A stretch of DNA of 64,000 nt from Tenacibaculum discolor (GTDB taxonomy: Bacteria > Bacteroidota > Bacteroidia > Flavobacteriales > Flavobacteriaceae), in NCBI RefSeq assembly GCF_003664185.1, contig NZ_RCCS01000001.1, forward strand, positions 1 to 64,000, given 5' to 3'. This document shows positions 16,880 to 26,173 of the stretch, in pieces. Positions within the stretch are counted from its first letter, which is position 1; every line of letters begins with the position of its first letter. A program made the translations under genes and the position numbers. Under the pieces are notes generated by a model that ran no database searches, had not been told where the DNA came from, and saw only the letters and a program-made list of their open reading frames with translations.

Positions 16880-18982
16880 ATGCAAAGTTTTAGATCAGAA
16901 ATAGAAAACCCTTTAGTAGAAAAAGATATCCTAGAGTTAGAGCGTAAAATACGTTTGTTTAACGAAGGAAAAATAGATGAAGAGCGTTTTAGAAGCTTAC
17001 GTTTAGCCAGAGGAATTTACGGTCAACGCCAATTTGGAGTGCAAATGATTCGTATTAAGTTACCGTATGGTAAAGTTACAAGTGAACAATTACACAGAAT
17101 TTCAGATGTTTCTGATGAATATTCAAGAGGACGTTTACATATTACCACACGTCAAGATATTCAAATTCATCATGTAAGTTTAGACAGAACGCCTGAGTTA
17201 TGGGCACAGTTAGAGAAAGACGATATTACGTTGCGTGAAGCTTGTGGTAATGCTGTACGAAATGTTACGGCTTCAGAAACTGCGGGAATCGATCCGAAAG
17301 AACCATTTGATGTAACACCATACGCACATGCTACTTTCCAATTTTTCTTGCGTAATCCAATCTGTCAAGAAATGGGAAGGAAGTTCAAAATGTCTTTTTC
17401 TGCAACAGAAGAAGATACCGCATTGAGTTTTATTCATGATTTAGGATTTATTGCTAAAACGAAAATAGTAGAAGGTAAAGAAGTAAAAGGATTCAAGGTA
17501 TTATTAGCAGGAGGATTAGGTTCACAACCACGTCATGCAGATGTAATTTATGAATTTTTAGAAGCAGACTTATTGATACCAACTATCGAAGGTGTTTTAC
17601 GTGTGTTCGATCGTTATGGAGAGCGTGCTAAAAGAGCCAAAGCTCGTTTAAAATTCTTGGTAAAAGATTTAGGAGTAGAAGCCTTTTTAGAATTAGTAGC
17701 AACAGAAAGAGCAGCATTAGCGTATAAAACTTATCCGATAGATACTACCGATTTTGAGCAAGACCCTGTTTTTGAAACGAGCGAAGTTCCATCTGTAGTT
17801 ATAGAAGATGAAGAAGCGTATCAAAACTGGAAATCAACCAATGTTTTTAAGCAAAAACAAGAGGGATTGTATGCGATAGGTATTAAAGTACATTTAGGAG
17901 ATTTTTATACCGATAAAGCACGGTTGTTAGCTGATTTAATCAAGAAGTATGGAGCAAATGAGTTACGCTTTACGCTACGTCAAAACATTTTAATTCGTCA
18001 CGTAAGAGAAGAGATTTTACCATTTTTCTATACGGAATTACAAAAATTAGGTTTTGCAGATGCAGGATATAACAGTTTGAATGATATTACTGCATGTCCG
18101 GGAACCGATACGTGTAATTTAGGTATTGCTAGCAGTACAGGAATTGCAGCGGAGTTAGAGCGTGTGTTAAAAGCAGAATACCCGCAGTATGTGAATAACA
18201 AAGACATTACCATCAAAATTAGTGGATGTATGAATGCTTGTGGGCAACACAATATGGCTCATATTGGTTTTCAAGGAATGTCTATAAAAGTAGGAAAGTT
18301 GTTAGCACCAGCCTTACAAGTATTAGTTGGAGGAGGAGTTTTAGGACAAGGAAATGGACGTTTTGCAGATAAGTTGATAAAAATACCAAGTAAAAGAGGA
18401 CCAGAATCTTTACGAATCTTATTAAACGACTTCGAAAGCCATAAACAACCCAATGAAGATTTCTTAAACTATTACGATAGACAAGGAAAAACATATTTCT
18501 ATGAGCTATTAAAAGAATTATCAGACACCACCAATTTAACAGAAGACGATTTTATTGATTGGGGACACGATAAAAACTACGTAAAAGCCATTGGAGTAGG
18601 TGAATGTGCTGGAGTGGTAATCGACTTAGTAGCAACTTTACTTTTTGAAAGCGAAGAAAAGTTAGAAAATGCAACACATGCATTAAACAGTCAACAATGG
18701 TCAGATAGTATTTACCACGCTTATGCAGCTATGGTTAACACTGCCAAAGCCTTGTTAACAGCAGAAGGAGCAAAAACGAATACACAAGCAGGAATCATTA
18801 CCAATTTTGATGAACTGTTTGTAGCAACAAATAAAATAGAATTATCAAGTTCATTTGCAGAATTGATTTATCAAATCAATAAAAATGAACCTACGGAAGC
18901 TTTTGCAAAAAAGTATTTAGAAGAGGCATCATCATTTTACAAAACAATTGATGCCTACCGAAAAGTAGCCGTAGAAAGTTAA
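16880..18982 (+). CDS. Ferredoxin-type sulfite (nitrite/sulfite) reductase with C-terminal HEPN domain
   Basis: The 700-residue protein has two ferredoxin-like half domains and two siroheme/4Fe-4S domains. RLHITTRQDIQIHHV is the substrate/siroheme arginine segment. The cluster cysteines are ACPGTDTC (Cys-x5-Cys) and GCMNACG (Cys-x3-Cys). It reduces sulfite to sulfide in the cytosol. Beyond about residue 600 a helical tail (WSDSIYHAYAAMVNTAKALL...) has the look of a HEPN domain, which ordinary SiR enzymes lack. Neighbours supply siroheme (cobA, next gene, 14 bases) and electrons (ferredoxins, FNR). Confidence 0.92.
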   Translation: MQSFRSEIENPLVEKDILELERKIRLFNEGKIDEERFRSLRLARGIYGQRQFGVQMIRIKLPYGKVTSEQLHRISDVSDEYSRGRLHITTRQDIQIHHVSLDRTPELWAQLEKDDITLREACGNAVRNVTASETAGIDPKEPFDVTPYAHATFQFFLRNPICQEMGRKFKMSFSATEEDTALSFIHDLGFIAKTKIVEGKEVKGFKVLLAGGLGSQPRHADVIYEFLEADLLIPTIEGVLRVFDRYGERAKRAKARLKFLVKDLGVEAFLELVATERAALAYKTYPIDTTDFEQDPVFETSEVPSVVIEDEEAYQNWKSTNVFKQKQEGLYAIGIKVHLGDFYTDKARLLADLIKKYGANELRFTLRQNILIRHVREEILPFFYTELQKLGFADAGYNSLNDITACPGTDTCNLGIASSTGIAAELERVLKAEYPQYVNNKDITIKISGCMNACGQHNMAHIGFQGMSIKVGKLLAPALQVLVGGGVLGQGNGRFADKLIKIPSKRGPESLRILLNDFESHKQPNEDFLNYYDRQGKTYFYELLKELSDTTNLTEDDFIDWGHDKNYVKAIGVGECAGVVIDLVATLLFESEEKLENATHALNSQQWSDSIYHAYAAMVNTAKALLTAEGAKTNTQAGIITNFDELFVATNKIELSSSFAELIYQINKNEPTEAFAKKYLEEASSFYKTIDAYRKVAVES

Positions 18983-18996
18983 AAAAGGAGAGTCCA

Positions 18997-19764
18997 ATGA
19001 AAAATCAACCGAAATTAACCGTAGTAGGAGCAGGACCAGGAGATATTGATTTAATCACCTTAAAAGCCATCAAAGCATTAGAGCAAGCTGATGTGGTGTT
19101 ATATGATGCGTTGGTAAACAACGAACTGTTAGGATATGTAAATCCGAAAGCAGAATTAATTTTTGTAGGAAAACGAAGAGGATGCTACCGTTATCAACAA
19201 GAACAAATCAATGAGTTAATTGTCGCAAGAGGATTTTCACACGGACATGTGGTACGTTTAAAAGGAGGTGACCCTTTCATATTTGGTAGAGGAGCAGAAG
19301 AAATGGAATACGCAGCCAAACACGGATTAGAAGTAGCTGTAGTTCCAGGGATTTCATCATCCTTAGCAGTGCCAGCGTATCAGAACATACCCTTAACAAA
19401 AAGAGGAAGTTCAGAAAGTTTTTGGGTAATTACAGGAACTACCAAACAGCATCAATTATCTAATGATGTTGCCTTGGCTGCAAAATCAAGTGCAACGGTT
19501 GTTATTTTAATGGGAATGGGTAAGCTTTCTGAAATCATTCAGCTTTTTAAGAAAGAAGGAAAGAATGAATTACCTGTTGCTATTATTCAAAATGGAACTA
19601 CTCCTGAAGAAAAAATAGGAATCGGTACCGTAGATACCATCGAAGAAGTCGTAGCTAAAAATAACTTGAGTAATCCAGCTATTATTGTATTAGGAGACGT
19701 AGTAAATCACAGACAACAATTACATCAAGTACAACAAGAAGCAGTTTTAAAAGAAGTAGTATAA
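18997..19764 (+). CDS. cobA: Uroporphyrinogen-III C-methyltransferase
   Basis: The 255-residue SAM-dependent enzyme methylates uroporphyrinogen III at C2 and C7 to give precorrin-2, the first step to siroheme. Motifs are VGAGPGDIDLITLKA, DALVN, RLKGGDPFIFGRGAEE and VVPGISSSLAVPAY. It has a Shine-Dalgarno-like AAAGGAGAG before the ATG. Its last base is the first base of the next start (TAATG), so it is translationally coupled to the precorrin-2 dehydrogenase. Confidence 0.95.
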   Translation: MKNQPKLTVVGAGPGDIDLITLKAIKALEQADVVLYDALVNNELLGYVNPKAELIFVGKRRGCYRYQQEQINELIVARGFSHGHVVRLKGGDPFIFGRGAEEMEYAAKHGLEVAVVPGISSSLAVPAYQNIPLTKRGSSESFWVITGTTKQHQLSNDVALAAKSSATVVILMGMGKLSEIIQLFKKEGKNELPVAIIQNGTTPEEKIGIGTVDTIEEVVAKNNLSNPAIIVLGDVVNHRQQLHQVQQEAVLKEVV

Positions 19765-20339
19765 TGGAAGAAAGAAATAATCTATATCCTATCTTTTTAA
19801 AAACAGCAACCTTGGAAGTACTTATAGTTGGAGGAGGTTTTGTTGCGGAAGAAAAGCTACGATTTTTATTAAAGTCGAGTCCAGATGCTAAGGTAACTAT
19901 AGTAGCTCCTTTTTTTAGAGAAGAAACCATTGCCATGGCTCAAAAAGGTAAAGTTACTAGAATAACAGATAGCTATAATGATACCTATTTACAAGGAAAA
20001 CATTTGGTAATTGCGACTACCGATGTTCCAGAGGTAAACATACAAGTATATAAAGACTGTAGAAGTCAGAATATCTTGGTGAATGTGGCAGACAATCCAC
20101 CATATTGTGATTTTTATATGGGCGGAATTGTAACCAAAGGGAACGTAAAAGTAGCTATTTCAACCAATGGAAAGTCGCCAACAACCGCTAAAAGATTGCG
20201 TCAGTTTTTTGAAGAAGTAATTCCAGAAGACATCAATCAATTAGTACAAAACCTAAATAGTTATAGAAAAACCATCAAAGGAAACTTTGAACATAAAGTA
20301 GAAACATTAAATAAACTGACAGAGAGTTTAGTGAAATAG
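19764..20339 (+). CDS. Precorrin-2 dehydrogenase / sirohydrochlorin ferrochelatase (CysG N-domain type)
   Basis: The 191-residue protein has an N-terminal Rossmann fold (LIVGGGFVAEEKLRFLL) and the siroheme-synthase central region (NPPYCDFYMGGIVTKGNVKVAISTNGKSPTTAKRLRQ, read across the domain). It oxidises precorrin-2 and may insert iron to complete siroheme for the sulfite reductase two genes upstream. Its length fits the Met8/SirC type that is separate from the methyltransferase. It overlaps the preceding stop by one base. Confidence 0.92.
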   Translation: MEERNNLYPIFLKTATLEVLIVGGGFVAEEKLRFLLKSSPDAKVTIVAPFFREETIAMAQKGKVTRITDSYNDTYLQGKHLVIATTDVPEVNIQVYKDCRSQNILVNVADNPPYCDFYMGGIVTKGNVKVAISTNGKSPTTAKRLRQFFEEVIPEDINQLVQNLNSYRKTIKGNFEHKVETLNKLTESLVK

Positions 20340-20346
20340 AGTAGAA

Positions 20347-21402
20347 ATGATACAAACAGATATATTAATTATTGGAGCAGGTCCTACAGGGCTATTCACC
20401 GTTTTTGAAGCAGGATTGTTAAAATTACGTTGTCATTTAATTGATGCCTTACCACAACCAGGAGGGCAATGTTCAGAAATTTATCCAAAGAAACCTATTT
20501 ACGATATTCCAGCATATCCAGAAATTTTAGCAGGAGATTTAACAAAGAATTTGATGGAGCAAATCAAGCAGTTTGAACCTGGATTCACTCTAGGAGAACG
20601 TGCCGATACCATCGAAAAGCAAGACGACGGAACGTTTATCGTAACCACAAATAAAGGAACCAAACACCAAGCACCTGTGGTAGCTATAGCAGGTGGATTG
20701 GGAAGTTTTGAACCTCGTAAACCACCGATTCCAAATATTACTGATTTTGAAGACAAAGGAGTAGAGTATATGATTAAAGAACCAGAACTGTATCGCGATA
20801 AAGATGTGGTAATTGCTGGAGGAGGAGATTCTGCTTTAGATTGGTCTATTTTCTTAACAGATGTAGCAAAATCGGTAACCTTAATTCACCGAAGAAATGA
20901 ATTTAGAGGAGCGTTAGACTCTGTAGAAAAAGTTCAAGAGTTAAAGAATTTAGGAAAGATAAACTTAATTACACCTGCTGAGGTAAAAGCAGTATTAGGA
21001 GAAAATCATGTAACAGGCGTTGTAGTAGAAGAAAATGGGAAAGAACCTTACATGATAGATACTGATCATTTTATTCCATTATTTGGATTAGCGCCAAAGT
21101 TAGGTCCTATTGCCAACTGGGGATTAGAAATTGAGAAGAATGCTATTAAAGTAAACAATGCGTTAGATTACCAAACGAATGTAGAAGGTATCTATGCAAT
21201 TGGAGATGTAAATACTTATCCAGGTAAACTAAAATTGATTTTGTGTGGATTTCACGAGGCAACACTCATGTGTCAAAGTGCTTACAAACGCATACATCCA
21301 GATAAAAAATATGTGATGAAGTATACTACTGTTGGTGGTGTAGACGGTTTCGACGGGACAAGAAAAGAAGCACCAAAAGCGGTAGTAAAAGCAATTCAAT
21401 AA
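20347..21402 (+). CDS. Ferredoxin--NADP(+) reductase, thioredoxin-reductase-like
   Basis: The 351-residue flavoprotein has an FAD-binding motif at the N-terminus (ILIIGAGPTGLFTVFEAG), PQPGGQCSEIYPKKPIYDIPAYP, an NADPH motif (VVIAGGGDSALDW) and a C-terminal GDVNTYPGKLKLILCGFHEA. The redox-active CxxC of thioredoxin reductase is absent, so it is the TrxR-like ferredoxin-NADP reductase (YumC type). It probably feeds NADPH electrons to the ferredoxins of the operon for sulfite reduction. Confidence 0.92.
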   Translation: MIQTDILIIGAGPTGLFTVFEAGLLKLRCHLIDALPQPGGQCSEIYPKKPIYDIPAYPEILAGDLTKNLMEQIKQFEPGFTLGERADTIEKQDDGTFIVTTNKGTKHQAPVVAIAGGLGSFEPRKPPIPNITDFEDKGVEYMIKEPELYRDKDVVIAGGGDSALDWSIFLTDVAKSVTLIHRRNEFRGALDSVEKVQELKNLGKINLITPAEVKAVLGENHVTGVVVEENGKEPYMIDTDHFIPLFGLAPKLGPIANWGLEIEKNAIKVNNALDYQTNVEGIYAIGDVNTYPGKLKLILCGFHEATLMCQSAYKRIHPDKKYVMKYTTVGGVDGFDGTRKEAPKAVVKAIQ

Positions 21403-21537
21403 TTGGGGATTAGGATGAAAGTAGTTAGGAACTGAGCGGATAAGTTTGTTGTAATTACAAGTTTTAAGTAAAAACTCCTTCACCAACAAAACTAAAATAG
21501 CCACCTAACTACTGATTCCTTTAAGAAATTGTTACAA

Positions 21538-21873
21538 ATGGATAATCAAGACATCAATATAAAAATAATAGACCGTGAAGGTGTAATGCATGAGGTAGTT
21601 GCTCCGACAGATATGGCAATGAACTTAATGGAAGTAGTTCGATCATACGAATTAGCTCTTGAAGGAACTATTGGAATCTGTGGAGGAATGGCCATGTGTG
21701 CCTCTTGTCAATGTTATGTGAAATCGAATCATGAATTGCCAGAAATGAACGATGATGAAGACGCGATGCTAGCAGAAGCATTTCATGTAGAAGAAAATAG
21801 CCGATTAGGATGCCAGATTCAAATGACTCCCGAATTAGAAGGACTTGAAGTTGAGCTAGCTCCTGAAAGTTAG
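21538..21873 (+). CDS. 2Fe-2S ferredoxin
   Basis: The protein of about 111 residues binds one 2Fe-2S cluster: GICGGMAMCASCQCYV gives three clustered cysteines and RLGCQIQM the fourth, the adrenodoxin/Isc-type arrangement. ATG 21538 was chosen over TTG 21529. It lies 135 bases after the ferredoxin reductase and is a second potential electron carrier for the operon. Confidence 0.9.
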   Translation: MDNQDINIKIIDREGVMHEVVAPTDMAMNLMEVVRSYELALEGTIGICGGMAMCASCQCYVKSNHELPEMNDDEDAMLAEAFHVEENSRLGCQIQMTPELEGLEVELAPES

Positions 21874-21896
21874 TTATTTTTGTAAAAAATTAGTAA

Positions 21897-22640
21897 ATGC
21901 AATTCAAACAATACGATTTATCATTAAAAGATGATGTAGAAAACTTTACAAAACAATTATTTTACGCTTTGTTTAATGATGTATGTCAAGAAAAAGCAAA
22001 CCATTTAAAAGAGAAGTTTATAAAAATTTTAAATGGGTTGGCTATTAAAAATGCTTCAGAAGCATGGGGTATATACCAACAAACATTTTGTAGAATACGA
22101 GAAAAGTTAGATTTAGATGCCAAGGCATTTGAAAAAACTGATCCTGCCTGTAAAAGCTTAGGAGAAGTGTATTTAGCCTATCCGGGTTTTCATGCGATTG
22201 CTGTGTATCGATTGAGTCATGAATTGTATAAAATGGAAATTCCAATTTTACCAAGAATGATGAGTGAGTATGCGCATGGATTAACAGGAACAGACATCCA
22301 TCCAGGAGCAGCAATTGGCGATTCGTTTTTTATAGATCATGCAACAGGAATTGTTATTGGAGAAACCACCATTATTAAAGAAAACGTAAAAATATACCAA
22401 GGAGTTACCTTAGGAGGAATTCAAGTTAAAAAAGAATTGGCTTCCACAAAAAGGCATCCAACGATTGAAAATAATGTAACCATTTATGCCAACGCAACTA
22501 TCTTAGGAGGCGATGTAGTAATAGGAAGAGATAGCGTAATAGGCGCAAATGTTTGCGTAACCACCTCTGTACCTGAAGGATCTATTGTAACCTATGAGTC
22601 AGAAAATAAAATAACCACTAGAAAATCCTATGTTAAATGA
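21897..22640 (+). CDS. cysE: Serine O-acetyltransferase
   Basis: The 247-residue enzyme acetylates serine to O-acetylserine. It has the left-handed beta-helix hexapeptide repeats near the C-terminus (TGIVIGETTIIKENVKIYQGVTLGG, NNVTIYANATILGGDVVIG, read as repeats) and the catalytic region GTDIHPGAAIGDSFFIDHATG. It directly precedes cysM. The N-terminal helical part is shorter than in E. coli CysE but normal for the SatA/EpsC-type form. Confidence 0.92.
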   Translation: MQFKQYDLSLKDDVENFTKQLFYALFNDVCQEKANHLKEKFIKILNGLAIKNASEAWGIYQQTFCRIREKLDLDAKAFEKTDPACKSLGEVYLAYPGFHAIAVYRLSHELYKMEIPILPRMMSEYAHGLTGTDIHPGAAIGDSFFIDHATGIVIGETTIIKENVKIYQGVTLGGIQVKKELASTKRHPTIENNVTIYANATILGGDVVIGRDSVIGANVCVTTSVPEGSIVTYESENKITTRKSYVK

Positions 22641-22659
22641 TGTAGGTACCAAATTAACC

Positions 22660-23547
22660 ATGAAAACTAAAACAATTATAGATAGTATAGGGAATACGCC
22701 ACTAATAGAAGTTTCAAACATTCTTCAAAAAGAAGGCGTAAAGCTATTATTAAAATTAGAAGGAAATAACCCTGGCGGAAGTGTAAAAGATAGGGCAGCG
22801 TTTAATATGATTGCTGAAGCTATTAAAAGGAAAAATATTCGTCAAGGAGATTATTTAGTAGAAGCAACTAGTGGAAACACAGGAATTGCGTTAGCACTCA
22901 TGGCAAAAGTATTAGGAGTAAATATGGTATTGGTTATGCCAGAAAACTCTACTGAAGAACGTGTAAAAACTATGCGAGCTTACGGAGCAGAGGTTATTTT
23001 AACGGATGCAGAAAAAGGTATCGAAGGTTCTAGAGATGTCGCCTTAGAATTACGCTATAAAAAAGGCTATTTTATGCTAAATCAGTTTGAAAATACTGAT
23101 AACTGGAAAGCACACTATAAAACCACAGGTCCTGAAATTTGGAACGATACAGAAGGAGAAGTAACTCATTTTGTTTCAGCAATGGGAACTACAGGAACCA
23201 TTATGGGAGTTTCTACCTATTTAAAAGAACAAAACCCTGAGGTACAAATTGTAGGGGCACAACCTAAAGATGGAGCTAGAATACCTGGAATTCGTAAGTG
23301 GTCGCCAGAATACCAACCAAAATTCTTTAACAAAAGTAAGGTGGATCAAGTGGTAGAGCTAGATGAAAACGATGCAAAAAACATGACCAGAAAGCTAGCA
23401 CAAGAAGAAGGTGTTTTTGCAGGAATGAGTAGTGGAGGTGCGGTACATGCAGCCCTAGAAATAGCCAAAACGATTGACAAAGGAGTTATTGTTGCTATTA
23501 TTTGTGATAGAGGTGATCGTTATTTATCTTCGGATTTGTTTCAGTAG
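22660..23547 (+). CDS. cysM: Cysteine synthase
   Basis: The protein of about 295 residues is a fold-II PLP enzyme. The PLP lysine is in NPGGSVKDRAAFNMI, ATSGNTGIALA is the substrate loop and AMGTTGTIMG the phosphate-binding loop. It forms cysteine from O-acetylserine and sulfide. The segment MRAYGAEVIL and EGVFAGMSSGGAVHAAL place it with CysM/CysK proteins. ATG 22660 is preferred, since ATG 22630 overlaps cysE and adds an unconserved extension. It is the last gene of the sulfur-assimilation operon, followed by a long hairpin. Confidence 0.9.
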   Translation: MKTKTIIDSIGNTPLIEVSNILQKEGVKLLLKLEGNNPGGSVKDRAAFNMIAEAIKRKNIRQGDYLVEATSGNTGIALALMAKVLGVNMVLVMPENSTEERVKTMRAYGAEVILTDAEKGIEGSRDVALELRYKKGYFMLNQFENTDNWKAHYKTTGPEIWNDTEGEVTHFVSAMGTTGTIMGVSTYLKEQNPEVQIVGAQPKDGARIPGIRKWSPEYQPKFFNKSKVDQVVELDENDAKNMTRKLAQEEGVFAGMSSGGAVHAALEIAKTIDKGVIVAIICDRGDRYLSSDLFQ

Positions 23548-23556
23548 ATAATCTTA

Positions 23557-23602
23557 TTATAATAGAGTAATTCCCGCCTAAGCGGGAATTACTCTATTAT
23601 AA
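23557..23602 (+). terminator. Strong hairpin ending the cysteine operon
   Basis: A perfect 21-bp stem (23557-23577 with 23582-23602) with a 4-base loop lies just behind cysM. Its GC-rich heart (attcccgcctaagcgggaat) resembles the interspersed palindromes near 57.1 and 57.8 kb, so it may be a mobile palindrome now serving as a terminator. Confidence 0.7.
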
Positions 23603-23687
23603 ACAACTAATTTTCTATTGAAAAACTAGTTAGCGTTAATAGGAGTTTGTAGTAGTGTTTTAATACTTTAGTTAAAATATGTTTTAA

Positions 23688-24734
23688 TTATTCTTTTATA
23701 ACTTGCCAAACCTTTACCGTCTTATCTTTACTAGGTGTAGCTACTAATTCTCCACTAGAATTTACATCCATTCCTAAACCAATATCATCTGTATGATCAG
23801 TTATTGTTTGCAATATTTTTTCGTCATTAATATCCCAAAGTGTTGCAACTATAGGTTTAGTATAACCTGTAAATCCAAAATGATACTCTAATAATTCTCC
23901 TAGCATTTTTTTATCTGTTCCTCCAGCTAAAATTCTATTATTACCAATAAACACTACAGAATGAATAGCTTCATTTTCACCTTGTAAGGTATGCAATAGC
24001 TCCCACTTATTTGTATCCCAAATTTTAATAGTTTTATCATCTCCAGCACTTGCTAAAAATTTTCCATTTGGACTAAAATCCATTGATAAAGGGACTAAAG
24101 AATGACCTAAAATTGTTTTTGATAACCTGCCACTTTTTATATCATAAATTCTTATGGTGTTATCGCTACTTGAAGCCGCTAAATGATCTCCAGTCGGATT
24201 AAAAACTACCTCCCAAATATTATGAGAAGCTTCTTTAAATTCATTTGTAACTTTTCCTGTATTAACATTCCAAACCGTTACTTTATTATCATCACCTCCT
24301 GCTGCAATTAAATTACCATCAGGGCTAAAGCTTATCGACCAAATTGTTCCCTTATTTCCATCAAGTACTTTTAACAGCACTCCAGAATTTACATCCCAAA
24401 GTCTCACTAATCCATCATAAGCCCCAGTTGCAACAAGTTTTCCGTTTGGGTTAAAATCTACAGATGGTGACCCTATTTTATGAGGTAAATTATGTACTAC
24501 TTCCCCTGTTATTCGATTCCAAATTTTTGTATTTTGGTCTATACCGCCACTAACCATAAGTGTATCATTTGGTGCGAATTTAACTTCCCAAACATCACCA
24601 GAATGATGTTTAAATGTATTCTTTAATTCGATAAGGTTTCCTTCAAATAACTTTGGTTGTTTAAATAATTGTACATAAATAAAGTAAGTTATACTTAATA
24701 CTACTAAAAGCAATATAATCTTTCTCTTTTTCAT
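23688..24734 (-). CDS. Membrane-anchored WD40-repeat protein
   Basis: The 348-residue protein starts with a single membrane helix (IILLLVVLSITYFIYV) and continues with about seven WD40 repeats, each with recurring SPDGNLIAAGGDD, KVTVWNV or KIWDTN patterns, enough for one beta-propeller. It would face the periplasm. The ATG follows the upstream protease stop with no gap, so the two form an operon. It probably binds a partner protein; the partner cannot be named from sequence. Confidence 0.8.
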   Translation of the reverse strand: MKKRKIILLLVVLSITYFIYVQLFKQPKLFEGNLIELKNTFKHHSGDVWEVKFAPNDTLMVSGGIDQNTKIWNRITGEVVHNLPHKIGSPSVDFNPNGKLVATGAYDGLVRLWDVNSGVLLKVLDGNKGTIWSISFSPDGNLIAAGGDDNKVTVWNVNTGKVTNEFKEASHNIWEVVFNPTGDHLAASSSDNTIRIYDIKSGRLSKTILGHSLVPLSMDFSPNGKFLASAGDDKTIKIWDTNKWELLHTLQGENEAIHSVVFIGNNRILAGGTDKKMLGELLEYHFGFTGYTKPIVATLWDINDEKILQTITDHTDDIGLGMDVNSSGELVATPSKDKTVKVWQVIKE

Positions 24735-25967
24735 TTACTTTAATGCTTTTAGTTTCTTTATCATTTTTTTTATAGAAGGAGAATTAGGGGCTAATTCTAA
24801 AGCTTTTTTGTAGGCCTTTAATGAAAGTTCTTTATCATGTTTATAAAAATAGGCTTCACCTAAACTATCCCAAGAATTAGCTTCATTTGGATGCAACTTG
24901 GCGTTTTCTTGAAAAACTTTAATAGCATTACCTATAGATTTCTCATGTAAAAACTCATATCCAATACTATTGAAAACTTTATTTTTATTTTGAATCACTG
25001 TTTTGTTAATTGCATCAATATAAGCAATAATAAAAGCATCTTTTTCACTTGTTTTTATGGTAGGAAGTACACCTTTTCCTTCCCAATTTGTTTTGGTTAC
25101 TGGGTGTATTGCTTTGATATATGGCATAGAAATACTAAAGTCATCATTTAAATTAATTTTCTTTGTTCTATTAGCACCTCCTTTAGTAATTTGACCTACA
25201 ACAACAGCCTTATTTAAATGCTTTAATGTGTATGTAAAAGCTTCTGCGGCAGAAAATGTGTTTTTACTAGTTAAGATATATAAGGGGGTATTTGTCATTC
25301 TTTTTCCATCAATAGTTTCGAAGGTAAATAATTGTGATTTAGTGTTGGTTTTTCGTTCGTAGAAATTACTCAATAACACCGGTTTTGCATCTGTAAAATA
25401 ACTAGATAATAATTGGATCATGCTTGGTACTCCTCCGCCGTTTATTCTTAAATCAATTATAACAGCATTGGTATTTCTTAAAAAAGTCATTGCAGATGTT
25501 GCTGCATCTTTTGCATACGTAGTGTCAGCAAACATGTGTAAATTTAAGTAGCCAATATTTCCTTTTAAAATTTTAACTTCAGTAAAACCATAGTTGACTT
25601 CTGCCATTTTACTAGTTATCATTTTCTTTCTTTTTCTTTTGGTCGCTTCTGGTATTAGACATTTACTTCGTGCAATTTTTTTAGGTTCGTAATTTAATTT
25701 TAAATGTAAATCTCGACTAACATTTTGTAAATCTTGTGTTACTATTTCAGCAAACATACCATAATCTGTGACGGTGTTGTACTTATTTGGTTTTATGGAT
25801 GAAATTATTTTTTTAGCGGTATCTAAATCTATATAGGTTTCTAATAAGTTTGCTGAAATCATAGAAATGATTTCTTCTTTTTCCTTTTTAGTGATTTGTT
25901 TGTTCTGCGCTGATAAGCTTATTACAGAAGTAAACACCAATATCAATGTGATAATTTGTATTTTCAT
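24735..25967 (-). CDS. S41-family serine protease with C-terminal TPR
   Basis: The 410-residue secreted protein has a signal peptide (ending SLSAQ), then a tail-specific-protease domain. Probable catalytic Ser is in NTFSAAEAF and Lys in GQITKGGA; GYLNLHMF and VIDLRINGGG are the usual S41 strands. No PDZ domain is seen. The last about 60 residues form a TPR-like tail (ANSWDSLGEAYFYKHDKEL, KAYKKALELAPN) also found in the esterase at 28.2-29.4 kb. It is the first gene of the pair with the WD40 protein and diverges from lytS. Confidence 0.85.
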   Translation of the reverse strand: MKIQIITLILVFTSVISLSAQNKQITKKEKEEIISMISANLLETYIDLDTAKKIISSIKPNKYNTVTDYGMFAEIVTQDLQNVSRDLHLKLNYEPKKIARSKCLIPEATKRKRKKMITSKMAEVNYGFTEVKILKGNIGYLNLHMFADTTYAKDAATSAMTFLRNTNAVIIDLRINGGGVPSMIQLLSSYFTDAKPVLLSNFYERKTNTKSQLFTFETIDGKRMTNTPLYILTSKNTFSAAEAFTYTLKHLNKAVVVGQITKGGANRTKKINLNDDFSISMPYIKAIHPVTKTNWEGKGVLPTIKTSEKDAFIIAYIDAINKTVIQNKNKVFNSIGYEFLHEKSIGNAIKVFQENAKLHPNEANSWDSLGEAYFYKHDKELSLKAYKKALELAPNSPSIKKMIKKLKALK

Positions 25968-26065
25968 TTTAATTGATTTTTAATTTGATACAAACCTATA
26001 GTCAATCTTTAATTCATTAAATTTTATTTCTTATTTGAGAGGTTTTTAGACCTACATAAGGTTAT

Positions 26066-26094
26066 ATTAAACGCAAACTTGATTTGCGTTTAAT
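26066..26094. promoter_or_regulatory. Palindrome in the divergent promoter region (possible operator)
   Basis: A 12-bp perfect inverted repeat (attaaacgcaaa / tttgcgtttaat) with a 5-base loop lies between the divergent S41 protease and sensor kinase genes. No T-run follows on either strand, so an operator is more likely than a terminator. Confidence 0.4.
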
Positions 26095-26173
26095 AATCAT
26101 GGGTTCGTGTCAATTTTTAATGAGTTGATGAAAATCATTTTATGAATAGAGGTAATAATAGTAGCTTTACAGG

